A stretch of DNA of 64,000 nucleotides from Leptospira ilyithenensis. GTDB taxonomy: Bacteria > Spirochaetota > Leptospiria > Leptospirales > Leptospiraceae. This document shows, piece after piece, positions 9,450-18,428 of the stretch. Made by a program: the position numbers and the translations under genes. Below the pieces are notes generated by a model. It did no database searches. It was not told where the DNA came from and saw only the letters and a program-made list of their open reading frames with translations. The stretch lies in assembly GCF_004771005.1 (NCBI RefSeq), contig NZ_RQHV01000062.1, forward strand, positions 372,001-436,000, in the 5' to 3' direction. Position 1 is the first letter of the stretch; each line of letters starts with the position of its first letter.

Positions 9450-9625
9450 GTTATAGTGTCCGGGGCCCTGAAAAGAAAATTTTCGGTACGAAAGCTCGGT
9501 AAACGGGCGATGCTTTCATGGGAAGATCCGACTTATCCTGACTGATACGATCAGTCTGAAATCACGGTTGCGCCGTCAGCAGGGGATTCACACCCCAATT
9601 CCTCCCGGAATGAATCCAAGTAAAC
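9450..9625 (-). promoter_or_regulatory. Compact cobalamin riboswitch controlling CWC-nrdB-nrdA
   Basis: Read on the minus strand, the leader holds GGAATTGGGGTGTGAATCCC, then CTGCTGACGGCGCAACCGTG, which matches the P4-P5 core of cobalamin aptamers (ACGG-CGCAA-CCGT is the P5 hairpin). A perfect 7-bp hairpin, GACTGAT/ATCAGTC, follows, then AGTCAGGATAAG, a B12-box-like element. The peripheral P7-P12 region is shorter than in the copy at 1925. Downstream, CCGG-ACACTATAA-CCGGAG can hide the GGAG used by the TTG start at 9438, suggesting translational control. B12 riboswitches in front of class I nrd genes are known from Streptomyces. Confidence 0.82.
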
Positions 9626-9647
9626 CTAAGGAGACATATTATGTCAA
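9619..9647 (-). promoter_or_regulatory. Predicted promoter of the nrd operon with an overlapping palindrome
   Basis: On the minus strand TTGACA (9642-9647) is a perfect -35 box, separated by 17 bases from TTTACT (9619-9624, 4 of 6 matches to the -10 box), just upstream of the riboswitch. A perfect palindrome, GACATATTATGTC (9633-9645), covers the -35 box and could be an operator. It does not resemble the NrdR box that I know. Confidence 0.5.
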
Positions 9648-9793
9648 TGTACTTTATCCGGGGTTATTTTCAAAATTTTGATTTTTGGTATCGGAATCTT
9701 CAACCGGGCGTAAATGCGGATGTAGGTAATTTCGCTTGTCCTTCGTGGAAAATTTTTTCAACATCATTACATCAAACGGGCGATATTCGGTGA
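9641..9793 (+). CDS. Possible 50-residue small protein
   Basis: An ATG at 9641 is preceded by a strong AAGGAG seven bases upstream and opens a 50-codon frame ending in TGA. The peptide is rich in aromatic residues (MSMYFIRGYFQNFDFWYRN) and matches nothing I recognise. The same DNA holds the minus-strand nrd promoter, so the ribosome-site-like sequence may be coincidental. It could also be a remnant related to the pseudogene that follows. Confidence 0.22.
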   Translation: MSMYFIRGYFQNFDFWYRNLQPGVNADVGNFACPSWKIFSTSLHQTGDIR

Positions 9794-9853
9794 AATCGTT
9801 TTCTTATTGCGGGCAGTCGGCCTTCATATTCTAGTTGTTAGTTTACTTTGAAA

Positions 9854-10476
9854 ATGAAAATCATTATGAATCAAATAAAAATTCTTCCTCTGTATTTTTT
9901 CCCTTCTAATTGCAACATTCATTTTATATGTCAGCCGAAACTCCAATCGATACAAACTCTTTCTGCAGATAAAGCTTTGAAAGTTGCACTCATCGGATTT
10001 TATCCTTATCGGTATTCCACATATTCCTTCGGCAATAGAACAACAACGACAGCCGTGTTAGAATATAATAATCGGGTCAAGTCATCCTCAAAAATCTGAA
10101 AACCCGTTGAATCCTTCCCGGCAAATGGAATCGATACATCTGTTCCTTCGGAAAGGGTAAAGGAATTCGTGATGAACGACTTAAACGAGGTAAAAAGAAC
10201 AGGCTTCGATGAAATTACAAAAGTTGCTGACTCTGGCACTTTTCCTTTCTGGCAGGTACAAGAGGCGGATCCCAAGTTTTATATTTATGATCATCAATTA
10301 AATCTGATCAACACCCGAGCGTTTATGAATAAATACGAAGGATTTCCGACTGGTGGGACGAAAAAGAACAAGGAGCTTTTTATAGAAGTCCTGAAAGCGG
10401 ATTTATGCCCCATTTATACGAACCGGATGTAATCGATTTTTCAACGGAATTCCCGGCCTTGATTCAAAAGCCGTGA
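9854..10476 (+). pseudogene. Decayed lipoprotein-like gene (nonsense codon plus frameshift)
   Basis: The frame from ATG 9854 encodes ALKVALIGFYPYRYSTYSFG and later NRVKSSSKI, then stops at TGA 10097-10099. The same frame continues with KPVESFPANGIDTS, VKEFVMNDLNEVKRTGFDEI and FYIYDHQLNLIN to a stop at 10432. Near 10395-10410 the likely original frame shifts again: HLYEPDVIDFSTEFP runs on to TGA at 10474-10476. The pattern is one stop (probably from a GGA codon), one frameshift, and perhaps a lost internal segment after FPFWQVQEADPK. It recalls a family of leptospiral lipoproteins with a VALIGFYPY start, but that is from memory. Whatever its past function, it is now broken. Confidence 0.65.
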
Positions 10477-10672
10477 CGGGGAAATGAAAGAATGCTCTTT
10501 CTTGCCTTTGGAAGGCTTTACCCGGACACGGAATCGGGTTTAGAAGGGTATTTCATATTTGCAACTTAGGAAAAAGCAAATTTTTTCCGAGAATAGCATC
10601 AAAAACATTTGAGTCTTATCAATTTTTATTGGAGGATGGCAAGGAAATTCTCCCTTTAGGAAAAGAGGCTCT

Positions 10673-12997
10673 ATGTCCAACAAAGAATCTAAATCACTCT
10701 CGATATTAGATTATATCATCTTATTTTTTGCTGTGATCGGTTCCGGTGGAGTGATAACGTCTGTTATCCTTGCTGGTTGGGAATACGAATACAGTTTCCT
10801 CTTGGGGGGAATGGCGATACTTCTTGCCAGTTCCTATTTCGTTTATAAAACCATCGACAAGGTTTCTTCCGACAAACAAAAGTCAGGTGCATTATGGTTG
10901 TCTTATGTGATTGCCATGTTTATGTACACATTAGTCAATACGTTCCAACCTTTGAAGGATTTGGAGGAAGATTCCATCTCTACCCGTTTTCAATTTTTAC
11001 GCGGCTCAACTACCAAGTCGGAAAAAGAAGGCGACACGGGAAGGATCGAGTATATCGCCTACCAGCCACCTGCCAAGGCGCGTAAGGACATCAATATCAT
11101 CGGTATTACAACCGAATCTTTGGAGAGATTGCAAGGTACTTGGCCTCTCCCTTGGAAATACTATTCAAATATCATTGAAACTTTCAAAGACACGAACAAC
11201 ATTCTGATGTTCGATATTTTCTTCGTCGACTATAAGCCCGGTCAGACGGAAGAGATGGTGGAAGCTCTTAAAAAAAACAGGAACGTACTCTTTGACTACC
11301 CTATGGAAACTAGTTCCGAGTCCAAGGAAGCCGTTCTCAATTTGGAAAAGAGAATCGATGTACTCAGAAGGTTTAAATTCGAAAATGTAACAGACGAAGA
11401 GGATTTTATCTCTTGGGTAAAATTTCCTCAACCTCCGATCGAGCCGATTGGAGAGTTATCGTCTGGTCTTGGTTTTGCGAACGTAAAAAAGGATGAGTCC
11501 GGGCTCAACCGCAAAATGCCTCTCGTGGCAAAAGTCCGTAACTCGGGAAAAGATAGGGAAACGGAATATTTTCCTTCCATTGATTTACTCATTGTGTGCC
11601 AATATCTGGGGATCGATGTGAGACGGGATGTGGAAGTCAATATGGGTAAGTACGTAAAACTTTCCAATATTCCCAAAAAAATCGTAAAAGAATTCAATCG
11701 TAAAACTCTCAAGATGGAAGAGCATGATATCATGGCTTCTCCGAATGAAAAGAGAGAGATCGTGATTCCTATTGATTACGAAGGCCAAATGGAAATCAAT
11801 TTTGTCGGAGGCCGTTACTCTTTCAAACAAAACGAAATTTTCGAAGTCACGAACGATTGGGATTCCGATTTGCTTGCCTCCAACCAGATCGACAATCAGA
11901 TCTTTTTGGTCGCTATGTATTATGCAACCGGTCGTGGAGCTTCGAAAGATACGCATCTTTCTCCTTTCGGAGATATGTCGGGGATCGAACACCACGCTCA
12001 TACCATCAATACCATCCTCAATCAGGATTTTATGGCGTCTGTTCCCAACTGGGCGATCTTTCTTATCTACATCGGCTTGGGCTTGATGATCGGATTTTTG
12101 CAACCTCGAGTCAAAACCCATTGGGGATTTGCCATTATGATCACACAGTTGCTTTTGTACGGTTTGATTGCTTTATACATTTTTCAAGAATTCAACCTAA
12201 TTACTGTTTTACCATCGGTAACGATCGAACAAATCGTAGTATTTATCGCGATCATCGGATTTAGGATTTTAACGGAAGAAGAAAACGTAAAATACATCCG
12301 CCAGACTTTCTCTAAATTCGTATCCAAAGACGTTGTGGACGAATTGTTGAAACACCCCGACAATCTCGCATTAGGTGGTTCAAAGAGGGAGATTACCATC
12401 TTTTTCTCCGACGTGCGCGGATTCACAACGATCTCGGAAGCACTTGGTCCGGAAGACTTGGTGAAGCTACTCAACGAATATCTGTCTGCGATGACGGACT
12501 TGATTATCGAATATAAGGGCACGATTGATAAGTATATGGGAGACGCGATTATGGCTTTTTGGGGAGCGCCCGTTCCTTTGGAAGACCATGCGTATTATGC
12601 TTGTGTGGCAGCTCTCGCTCAATTAGAACATTTGAAAGTTCTCCAAAAAATTTGGGCGGAACGAAATGTACCTGTGATCGATATCGGAATCGGATTGAAT
12701 TCAGGCCCAGCCGTAGTAGGAAACATGGGATCTTCCCACAGGATGGAATACACTTGTATGGGAGACACGATCAATTTAGGTTCGCGTTTGGAAGGTTCCA
12801 ATAAGATGTACGGAACCAATGTGATCATCTCCGAATACACATATGAAAAGGTAAAAGACAGGGTAGTTGCTCGGGAACTGGATTTGGTGCGGGTAAAGGG
12901 AAAAACCCAACCTGTTCGGATTTACGAATTGCTTGGAATCACAAGCCCAGAAGATATGGAAAAAATGAAGCGACCACTCCAAAGGGCAGCCTCATGA
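10673..12997 (+). CDS. Class III adenylate/guanylate cyclase with CHASE2 sensor domain
   Basis: The 774-residue membrane protein starts with two or three membrane segments (about 10-75), then a large extracytoplasmic CHASE2 domain (about 85-440). Further membrane helices follow (about 455-525, beginning WAIFLIYIGLGL), then a cytoplasmic class III catalytic domain (about 560-765). The catalytic domain shows FFSDVRGFT with the metal-binding Asp, DKYMGDAIMAFWG, and YTCMGDTINLGSRLEG with transition-state Asn and Arg. Lys in DKYMGD and Asp in CMGD favour ATP as substrate, so cAMP is the likely product. The sensed signal is unknown. A cyclic-nucleotide-binding protein is encoded at 18739-21267, but the two are not adjacent. 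dxs follows after 7 bases. Confidence 0.88.
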   Translation: MSNKESKSLSILDYIILFFAVIGSGGVITSVILAGWEYEYSFLLGGMAILLASSYFVYKTIDKVSSDKQKSGALWLSYVIAMFMYTLVNTFQPLKDLEEDSISTRFQFLRGSTTKSEKEGDTGRIEYIAYQPPAKARKDINIIGITTESLERLQGTWPLPWKYYSNIIETFKDTNNILMFDIFFVDYKPGQTEEMVEALKKNRNVLFDYPMETSSESKEAVLNLEKRIDVLRRFKFENVTDEEDFISWVKFPQPPIEPIGELSSGLGFANVKKDESGLNRKMPLVAKVRNSGKDRETEYFPSIDLLIVCQYLGIDVRRDVEVNMGKYVKLSNIPKKIVKEFNRKTLKMEEHDIMASPNEKREIVIPIDYEGQMEINFVGGRYSFKQNEIFEVTNDWDSDLLASNQIDNQIFLVAMYYATGRGASKDTHLSPFGDMSGIEHHAHTINTILNQDFMASVPNWAIFLIYIGLGLMIGFLQPRVKTHWGFAIMITQLLLYGLIALYIFQEFNLITVLPSVTIEQIVVFIAIIGFRILTEEENVKYIRQTFSKFVSKDVVDELLKHPDNLALGGSKREITIFFSDVRGFTTISEALGPEDLVKLLNEYLSAMTDLIIEYKGTIDKYMGDAIMAFWGAPVPLEDHAYYACVAALAQLEHLKVLQKIWAERNVPVIDIGIGLNSGPAVVGNMGSSHRMEYTCMGDTINLGSRLEGSNKMYGTNVIISEYTYEKVKDRVVARELDLVRVKGKTQPVRIYELLGITSPEDMEKMKRPLQRAAS

Positions 12998-13004
12998 AAA
13001 AAGA

Positions 13005-14888
13005 ATGTCTTTATACCCTTATCTCGATCAGATCCAAACACCAGAAGATCTAAGAAAACTCAATATTTCCGACCTCCCCGCAGTCTGTAAAGACTTGCGG
13101 GAATTTATCATCGACACCCTTGCGGGAGTCGGTGGCCATTTTGCAAGCAACCTGGGAGTGGTAGAGCTTACAGTCGCTCTCCATTATGCGTTTCAAACCC
13201 CTAGAGACAGGTTGATCTGGGACGTGGGGCACCAAACCTATCCTCATAAAATCCTAACAGGCAGAAAAGACGAGCTTCATACCGTCCGAAAATGGGGAGG
13301 GCTTTCCGGATTCCCAAAACGGGAGGAATCCGTTTACGATTTGTACAATACCGGCCACGCGGGAACGTCCGTATCGCAGGCATTAGGTGAGGCGTGCGCC
13401 CGTGATTTGGTGGGAGAAACTTATAAGGTAGTATCGGTCATCGGGGACGCATCCATAGCGACCGGAATGGCGCTGGAAGCGATGAACCACGGTGGTCATG
13501 TGAAACCGGATATGCTTGTTATCCTGAACGACAATTATATGTCGATCTCCAAAAACGTAGGATCGATTTCCAATTATCTGAACAATATCATCACTTCTCA
13601 GATTTATAATAAATGGAAAACCGTGTTTTATCAGTTCTTGAAATGGTTGCCTCTTATCGGGCCTGCTCTGGAAGCAGCGGCACATAACATGGAATCATCG
13701 ATCAAACATTTTATGCTTCGACCGGGCGGGCTCTTTGAAGATCTGGGATTCAATTATTACGGCCCGATTGACGGGCATGATGTGGAAAGAACGGTTCAGA
13801 TGCTGGGAAATGTGGCTAAAATCAAGGGTCCTGTTTTACTTCATGTATTAACTCAAAAAGGGAAGGGTTACAAACCCGCAGAAGTTGACCCGATCAAATA
13901 CCACGGAGTCACACCGTTCAATAAGGAAGACGGAAAGATGGCATCGGCAGATTCCAACAAGATAGGTCTTTCTAAAATCGTAGGAAGAACTCTTATGGAT
14001 CTGACTGAAAAAAATCCGAATATAGCAGTCATTACCCCTGCTATGATCGAAGGAAGCGGGCTCAGGGAATACCAAGAGGCTTATCCCAAACATACTTTCG
14101 ATGTAGGGATCGCCGAACAACACTCAGTTGCCTTTGCCGGTGCAATGACAAACGGAGGAGTGATTCCTTATATGTGCATTTATTCCACTTTTTTAACCCG
14201 TGGGATGGATCAACTTGTGGAAGATGTGTCTCTTATGAATCTTCCCGTACGTTTTGTAATCGATCGCGCGGGGATTGTGGGGGCGGACGGAGAAACCCAC
14301 CAAGGTCTTTCCGATTTGGGTTACCTTGCCGGTCTTCCCAATATGAGCATTATGGCACCGAGTTCCGCTCAAGATATCATAGATTCCCTTCATTTTATGA
14401 AAGATCATTCTGACGGTCCCATTGCGATCCGTTTTCCTAAGGAAAGCGGAGACCTAAGGGAATTGAAATTTGAAACTCCGAACCCGATCCAAAAAGGGAA
14501 AACCAGAGTTTTATCAAAAGGAAACGATGTGCTTTTGATTTCCGTAGGTTCGATGCTTGCCATTTCCAAACAAGTGAAGGAGAAATTGGAAGAAGCGGGA
14601 AAAAAAGTCGGTTTGATTGATCTTTTCTGGCTACGTCCTTTCGACAAGGGAACCATTGAGCAGATATTAGGTGAAGTTTCGCGGTTTGCCTTTATAGACG
14701 AAAGTTACGTTCATTCGGGCGCGTCGGGTTATTTATTGAATGAAATCGATCCGAAATACCTTTCCAAGTTTTTGAAAACCTTCGCATTGCCTCTGGAGCC
14801 GATCCACCACGGGGAAAGATCGCAAGTATTGGCGCATTACCAGCTTGATCCGGAAGGGATAACAAAGGAAATAATTCGTCTTATTTAA
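13005..14888 (+). CDS. dxs: 1-deoxy-D-xylulose-5-phosphate synthase
   Basis: The 627-residue product, normal length for Dxs, condenses pyruvate with glyceraldehyde 3-phosphate using thiamine diphosphate. This is the entry step of the non-mevalonate isoprenoid pathway. Visible motifs include GGHFASNLG, the TPP-binding GDASIATGMALEAMNHGG ending in NDN, DVGIAEQHSVAFAGAMTNGG and DRAGIVGADGETHQG. The start ATG lies 7 bases after the cyclase stop, so the two are probably co-transcribed. No clear Shine-Dalgarno sequence is present, suggesting translational coupling. Confidence 0.96.
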   Translation: MSLYPYLDQIQTPEDLRKLNISDLPAVCKDLREFIIDTLAGVGGHFASNLGVVELTVALHYAFQTPRDRLIWDVGHQTYPHKILTGRKDELHTVRKWGGLSGFPKREESVYDLYNTGHAGTSVSQALGEACARDLVGETYKVVSVIGDASIATGMALEAMNHGGHVKPDMLVILNDNYMSISKNVGSISNYLNNIITSQIYNKWKTVFYQFLKWLPLIGPALEAAAHNMESSIKHFMLRPGGLFEDLGFNYYGPIDGHDVERTVQMLGNVAKIKGPVLLHVLTQKGKGYKPAEVDPIKYHGVTPFNKEDGKMASADSNKIGLSKIVGRTLMDLTEKNPNIAVITPAMIEGSGLREYQEAYPKHTFDVGIAEQHSVAFAGAMTNGGVIPYMCIYSTFLTRGMDQLVEDVSLMNLPVRFVIDRAGIVGADGETHQGLSDLGYLAGLPNMSIMAPSSAQDIIDSLHFMKDHSDGPIAIRFPKESGDLRELKFETPNPIQKGKTRVLSKGNDVLLISVGSMLAISKQVKEKLEEAGKKVGLIDLFWLRPFDKGTIEQILGEVSRFAFIDESYVHSGASGYLLNEIDPKYLSKFLKTFALPLEPIHHGERSQVLAHYQLDPEGITKEIIRLI

Positions 14889-14950
14889 AATAAGTTTTCA
14901 AGGAGATGGCTCGCGTCTTCCGAAAATGAAAGAAAACAACGAGGATATCT

Positions 14951-15442
14951 TTGTCTTCCAACTCATTACAAGCCCAACTTGACCTTGCAAAACAATTCTT
15001 TCGGATCGGTGATTTAGACCGTGCCGAATACCATACTCGTGCCTTTCTGGAAATGAACGAGAATGAAGAAGCATATTTTTACCTTGGGCTAATCCAGAAT
15101 TCCCAAAACAAATGGGACGAAGCACTTATTTCTTATTATAAAGCAGTATCAATCAATCACGATTATGGAAATCCGTGCAATGAAATCGGGGTTTTGTTAC
15201 TCCGTATGGGAAAAGACAAAGAAGCGATCTATTGGCTGAAAAAATCGGTTCGATGCACGCAAAACGACGCTCCTCATATTTCTTTTTTCAATCTGGCAAC
15301 TCTTTACAAACTTTGGAATAGACCCGAACGCTCTTTGCAATATTTGCACAAAGCAATGGAAATCAAAAAGGATTTTCCCGAGGCTTGGAAAATGTGGGAC
15401 GAGCTCAAAAAAGATAAAAACGAATCCACTAACGCTAATTAA
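14951..15442 (+). CDS. TPR-repeat protein, 163 residues
   Basis: The protein is built almost entirely of tetratricopeptide-like helix pairs (for example LAKQFFRIGDLDRAEYHTRA, EEAYFYLGLIQNSQNKWDEA, PERSLQYLHKAMEIKKDFPE). It has no signal peptide or membrane helix, so it is probably a cytoplasmic protein-interaction scaffold. TTG at 14951 is chosen as the start because GAGG lies 7 bases upstream. The specific partner is unknown. It follows dxs by 62 bases. Confidence 0.75.
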   Translation: MSSNSLQAQLDLAKQFFRIGDLDRAEYHTRAFLEMNENEEAYFYLGLIQNSQNKWDEALISYYKAVSINHDYGNPCNEIGVLLLRMGKDKEAIYWLKKSVRCTQNDAPHISFFNLATLYKLWNRPERSLQYLHKAMEIKKDFPEAWKMWDELKKDKNESTNAN

Positions 15443-15452
15443 TTCCTAAAGG

Positions 15453-15485
15453 AAATGCTTTGGATGTTTAACCTCCAAAGCATTT
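15453..15485. terminator. Perfect 12-bp inverted repeat, probable terminator
   Basis: AAATGCTTTGGA (15453-15464) pairs perfectly with TCCAAAGCATTT (15474-15485) around a 9-base loop, directly after the TPR gene. No T-run follows the stem, so it is a weak match to an intrinsic terminator. It may instead stabilise mRNA or attenuate the next gene. Confidence 0.5.
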
Positions 15486-15495
15486 GTTGTCTAAA

Positions 15496-16470
15496 ATGTC
15501 AGAACTTTCCGTCTTTTCAGATACCAATCTTCCCCCTTCGGCACAAAACCTGCTGGAAAGCTCCATTCTCCCTCATAAAATCATCATTTCTTCCAAACCT
15601 TCTCTTTCTCTTTTGACAAGTGTAGATTCCGATCCTAATTTTCTTTTGGCAGATATTGCATTCGGGCAACCTAACATAAATGATATTTTGAATTCAAAAA
15701 AACTGAAATGGATTCAAATCAGTTCCGCCGGATTTGCACGCTATGATACCGAGGATTTTCGGGGTGAGATGAAGGCAAGAGGTATCATCGTTACCAATAG
15801 CTCATCGGTATTTACCGAATCTTGCGTAGAACATGTATTTGCTTTTATGCTGGCAAACCAAAGAAACCTGCCGAATGCTTTGGAAGCCAGGATAAAGAAT
15901 ACCGATCCGGAGTGGTCTCGTTTTCGCCATGAGTCCAAACTATTGATCGGACAAAATGTTTTGATCTTGGGATACGGTTCCATCGCGATCCGCCTTGTGG
16001 AAGTTTTGAAACCTTTCCGAATGAAAATCACGGGAATGCGAAGAAAACCGAGAGGGGACGAATCCATTCCCATCATAAGTTCGGAAAATTTGCCGAAGGC
16101 ACTCCGAGAGGCGGACCATATCATCAATGTCCTTCCTGAAAATTCAGACTCGAAACATTTTTTCAACTCCAAACGTTTCGAAGATTGCAAACAAGGTGCT
16201 GTGTTTTATAATATCGGTCGAGGTGCCACAGTGGACCAATCCGCCTTATATGAATCCTTAAGATCCGGTCATTTAGCGGCCGCTTGGTTGGATGTGACCG
16301 AACCCGAACCTCTCTATGAAAATCATCCGCTTCGAAATTTAAAAAATTGTTTTATCACTCCGCATGTGGCGGGGGGCTATCAGGAAGAATTTACCGACTT
16401 GGTTCGCCACTTTTTGGATAACTTCCGTCGTTACCAAAAGGGGGAATATCTGCTTGATCGGATTATTTAA
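15496..16470 (+). CDS. D-isomer-specific 2-hydroxyacid dehydrogenase family protein
   Basis: The product has 324 residues from ATG 15496. Upstream in-frame TTG codons lie inside or next to the hairpin and are less likely starts. The Rossmann fold shows GYGSIAIRLVEVLKPF, followed by NIGRGATVD (substrate-binding Arg), DVTEPEPL (Glu of the catalytic relay) and TPHVAGGY (catalytic His). These enzymes reduce 2-keto acids with NAD(P)H. The true substrate cannot be read from sequence, and glyoxylate or hydroxypyruvate are common in the family. The gene stands alone between the TPR gene and a convergent pair. Confidence 0.85.
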   Translation: MSELSVFSDTNLPPSAQNLLESSILPHKIIISSKPSLSLLTSVDSDPNFLLADIAFGQPNINDILNSKKLKWIQISSAGFARYDTEDFRGEMKARGIIVTNSSSVFTESCVEHVFAFMLANQRNLPNALEARIKNTDPEWSRFRHESKLLIGQNVLILGYGSIAIRLVEVLKPFRMKITGMRRKPRGDESIPIISSENLPKALREADHIINVLPENSDSKHFFNSKRFEDCKQGAVFYNIGRGATVDQSALYESLRSGHLAAAWLDVTEPEPLYENHPLRNLKNCFITPHVAGGYQEEFTDLVRHFLDNFRRYQKGEYLLDRII

Positions 16471-16515
16471 AGAAAACACTCAAACCAATCCACGGATTAT
16501 ATTCAAGCCCGAGCT

Positions 16516-17013
16516 CTAAATATAATCTTTCGGCAAGGGAACTTCGATCGTTTCGGAATAGATGGGAATTTCCATATGTAAATTTCCTACTTTCAAAAAC
16601 GATTTTTCCCCTTCTTCGACAAAGAATTCCGCAAAATCGGTAGCGGCGTTCCAATTGAATCTGTATTTAATTTTATCCTGTATCGGGTTGATCCCTATAA
16701 GGTTGCCATTGTCTGTTTGGTAGATTGCTATCGTGGAGAACGGAAAGATTTTCCCGTCATTCGCATAAAACTTCAGCTCGGAGTTATCTGAAATAACTTT
16801 TGTTATGTGGCACGGATATCCGTTTAAAGTCAAATAACCGTTTTCCCGCAACTCTCCGAAAACATTTTCAATATAGACTCCCTTTTCATTTTGGTGGAGA
16901 TTTGCGCGGAAATATTTGAGGATGTCTTCTTGGGTGATTTCGGTTTCCCGAAATATCCATCTGTCATGCGCGTCGATGATAATTTCCGAATCAAATTTGC
17001 GTGGATCGGACAT
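16516..17013 (-). CDS. Conserved hypothetical protein (possible DUF1285-like)
   Basis: The product has 165 residues from ATG 17013 (MSDPRKFDSE). A longer frame to 17088 would overlap the upstream lipoprotein and is not favoured. It is cytoplasmic and beta-rich, with WIFRETEITQEDILKYFR, VYIENVFGELRENGYLTLNG and GEKSFLKVGNLHMEIPI. The arrangement resembles DUF1285-type proteins, but I am not certain. The start lies 4 bases after the stop of the lipoprotein gene, so the two form an operon. Confidence 0.6.
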   Translation of the reverse strand: MSDPRKFDSEIIIDAHDRWIFRETEITQEDILKYFRANLHQNEKGVYIENVFGELRENGYLTLNGYPCHITKVISDNSELKFYANDGKIFPFSTIAIYQTDNGNLIGINPIQDKIKYRFNWNAATDFAEFFVEEGEKSFLKVGNLHMEIPIYSETIEVPLPKDYI

Positions 17014-17017
17014 GTTC

Positions 17018-17434
17018 TTAGTTTCCTTGTTTATAGCGAAAAGCATATCCCCGAAAAATGGGAATCTGATCTTTGTATTCGTAGGCATGTGTGGTATGCC
17101 CTCTAACGTCCATGGTTTGAAATGAAAGAGCTTCCACGGAATGTTTTTTTTTGGAAACGATCCAAAGACCGTCCATTTTTCTTTCCCACATCGCTTTTTT
17201 CAGGTATAATTTTACATCATCCCAAGAGGCTTCGTTTTGGTTCCTAAGAACCACCTCTCCTAATATTTGAAAGGATTTTTCAGGTCTTTCCTGAAGGATT
17301 TCAACATCTTCCCAAGATGTTTTCTTATATCTGGAATAGTGCAAGGTGTATTCTGGCTCCGGAATGAATTCCAGTGTCGTAGAACAGCTGAAAAGAGAAA
17401 GGATGAGGACAAAATGTTTAAATTTCATAAGCAT
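17018..17434 (-). CDS. Putative lipoprotein, 138 residues
   Basis: A short signal ends in the lipobox LSLFSC (Cys17). The mature part includes EKSFQILGEVVLRNQN and AMWERKMDGLWIVSKKK, a pattern seen in small leptospiral lipoproteins of unknown function. AAGGA lies 6 bases before the ATG. It is the first gene of a two-gene minus-strand unit. Confidence 0.65.
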   Translation of the reverse strand: MLMKFKHFVLILSLFSCSTTLEFIPEPEYTLHYSRYKKTSWEDVEILQERPEKSFQILGEVVLRNQNEASWDDVKLYLKKAMWERKMDGLWIVSKKKHSVEALSFQTMDVRGHTTHAYEYKDQIPIFRGYAFRYKQGN

Positions 17435-17518
17435 TCTTATTCCTTAGACAAAAATTGCTATACATTGGTATAAAAACCTTAGGATGATCAAAGTTAGATA
17501 TATAGGCATTTTCCATTC

Positions 17519-18205
17519 ATGGAAGAAACAGATTTAGGGAAAAGAAAAAGAGAAAACGTCTTAAAAATTGGATTCGCCACTTTGGACGAGATTGAAGACA
17601 AAGTGAAGGCATTTCGTGTCATGAATCAGAATGCTGTTAAAAAACGCTATCTCATCACAAGGGATCCAATCTCGGACAGTTCTGGCAAGGTTTTATTGCA
17701 AAAAGCCCAAGAGATTGATGTTTCCGCAGCCAAACTCCTTAGGCGTCATTTTAAAGGTGGCGACATGTTTAAGGTCTTTCAACCTGACGAAGGTTTGGTG
17801 ATCATTTCCGATATGTCTACCATGGAAGGTGTTTCCTTTTCCATGGACATTGTGACTCAGATTATGAACTTAGGCGGTGGTGCTTACGAAGGATTCATTG
17901 ACCGGGTGGATAGTTTTGAAGATTTCATCGTTCTTTTAAAAAAGAACCTTTTTCCTCGAATGATCATTGTTGGCTATCTTCCTAAAGAAAAAATTCAAAA
18001 CGAAATCATCAATTTTGTAAGAGTAAAACGGCTGGACAATTATCTCCGCGCATTGGAGCTCACTCATACTGTTTTTAAACCTACCGCATATTTCCCTAAA
18101 ATCAAACAAGTGAACATCTCCCAAGAAGATCCTAAATCGTGGGGAAGATTCGTCGTAGAGATTGTTCGAGAATACACAAGACCTTATTTCGTAGAGGAAG
18201 TTTAA
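17519..18205 (+). CDS. Conserved hypothetical cytoplasmic protein, 228 residues
   Basis: I do not recognise a family. The protein has no signal peptide or membrane segment, a basic N-terminus ([13 protein letters not shown]), and mixed alpha/beta content with [20 protein letters not shown] and a central [19 protein letters not shown]. It is transcribed divergently from the lipoprotein gene and is followed directly by two copies of the intergenic repeat. Function unknown. Confidence 0.6.
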   Translation: MEETDLGKRKRENVLKIGFATLDEIEDKVKAFRVMNQNAVKKRYLITRDPISDSSGKVLLQKAQEIDVSAAKLLRRHFKGGDMFKVFQPDEGLVIISDMSTMEGVSFSMDIVTQIMNLGGGAYEGFIDRVDSFEDFIVLLKKNLFPRMIIVGYLPKEKIQNEIINFVRVKRLDNYLRALELTHTVFKPTAYFPKIKQVNISQEDPKSWGRFVVEIVREYTRPYFVEEV

Positions 18206-18206
18206 A

Positions 18207-18316
18207 CCGCGGAGCTTGCCCCGCTCCTGCCCGCGTAACCTCCGTGTTACGACGGGCGAGCTCCGACCATCCATGGTCTCGCCACCGCGAGCCAAGCTCC
18301 GCTTGCTTTTAAGAAT
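18207..18316 (+). repeat. Structured intergenic repeat, copy A
   Basis: The element is bounded by a perfect inverted repeat, GCGGAGCTTG (18209-18218) with CAAGCTCCGC (18293-18302). Inside, GCCCG-C-GTAAC pairs with GTTACGACGGGC, then GACC-ATCCAT-GGTC forms a second hairpin, followed by TCGCCACCGCGAG and the common end CTTGCTTTTAAGAAT. The same layout recurs in copies B (18429), C (34977) and, partially, D (35112), with stem sequences changed on both sides. Confidence 0.75.
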
Positions 18317-18428
18317 AGAATATAGAAATATGATTTGTTTTTTGTGAACGCCTCGCATGTGTTCGATGGCGTTGGCTTCTGTTTTAAACATCGACCGGGC
18401 TTTTCGCTTCAATCAAACGGAAAACATT

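Noticed and set aside
17014..17088. N-terminal extension of the hypothetical protein at 16516 (start at 17088)
   Set aside because: It would overlap the lipoprotein gene, and the internal ATG at 17013 lies just after that gene's stop with a suitable purine stretch.
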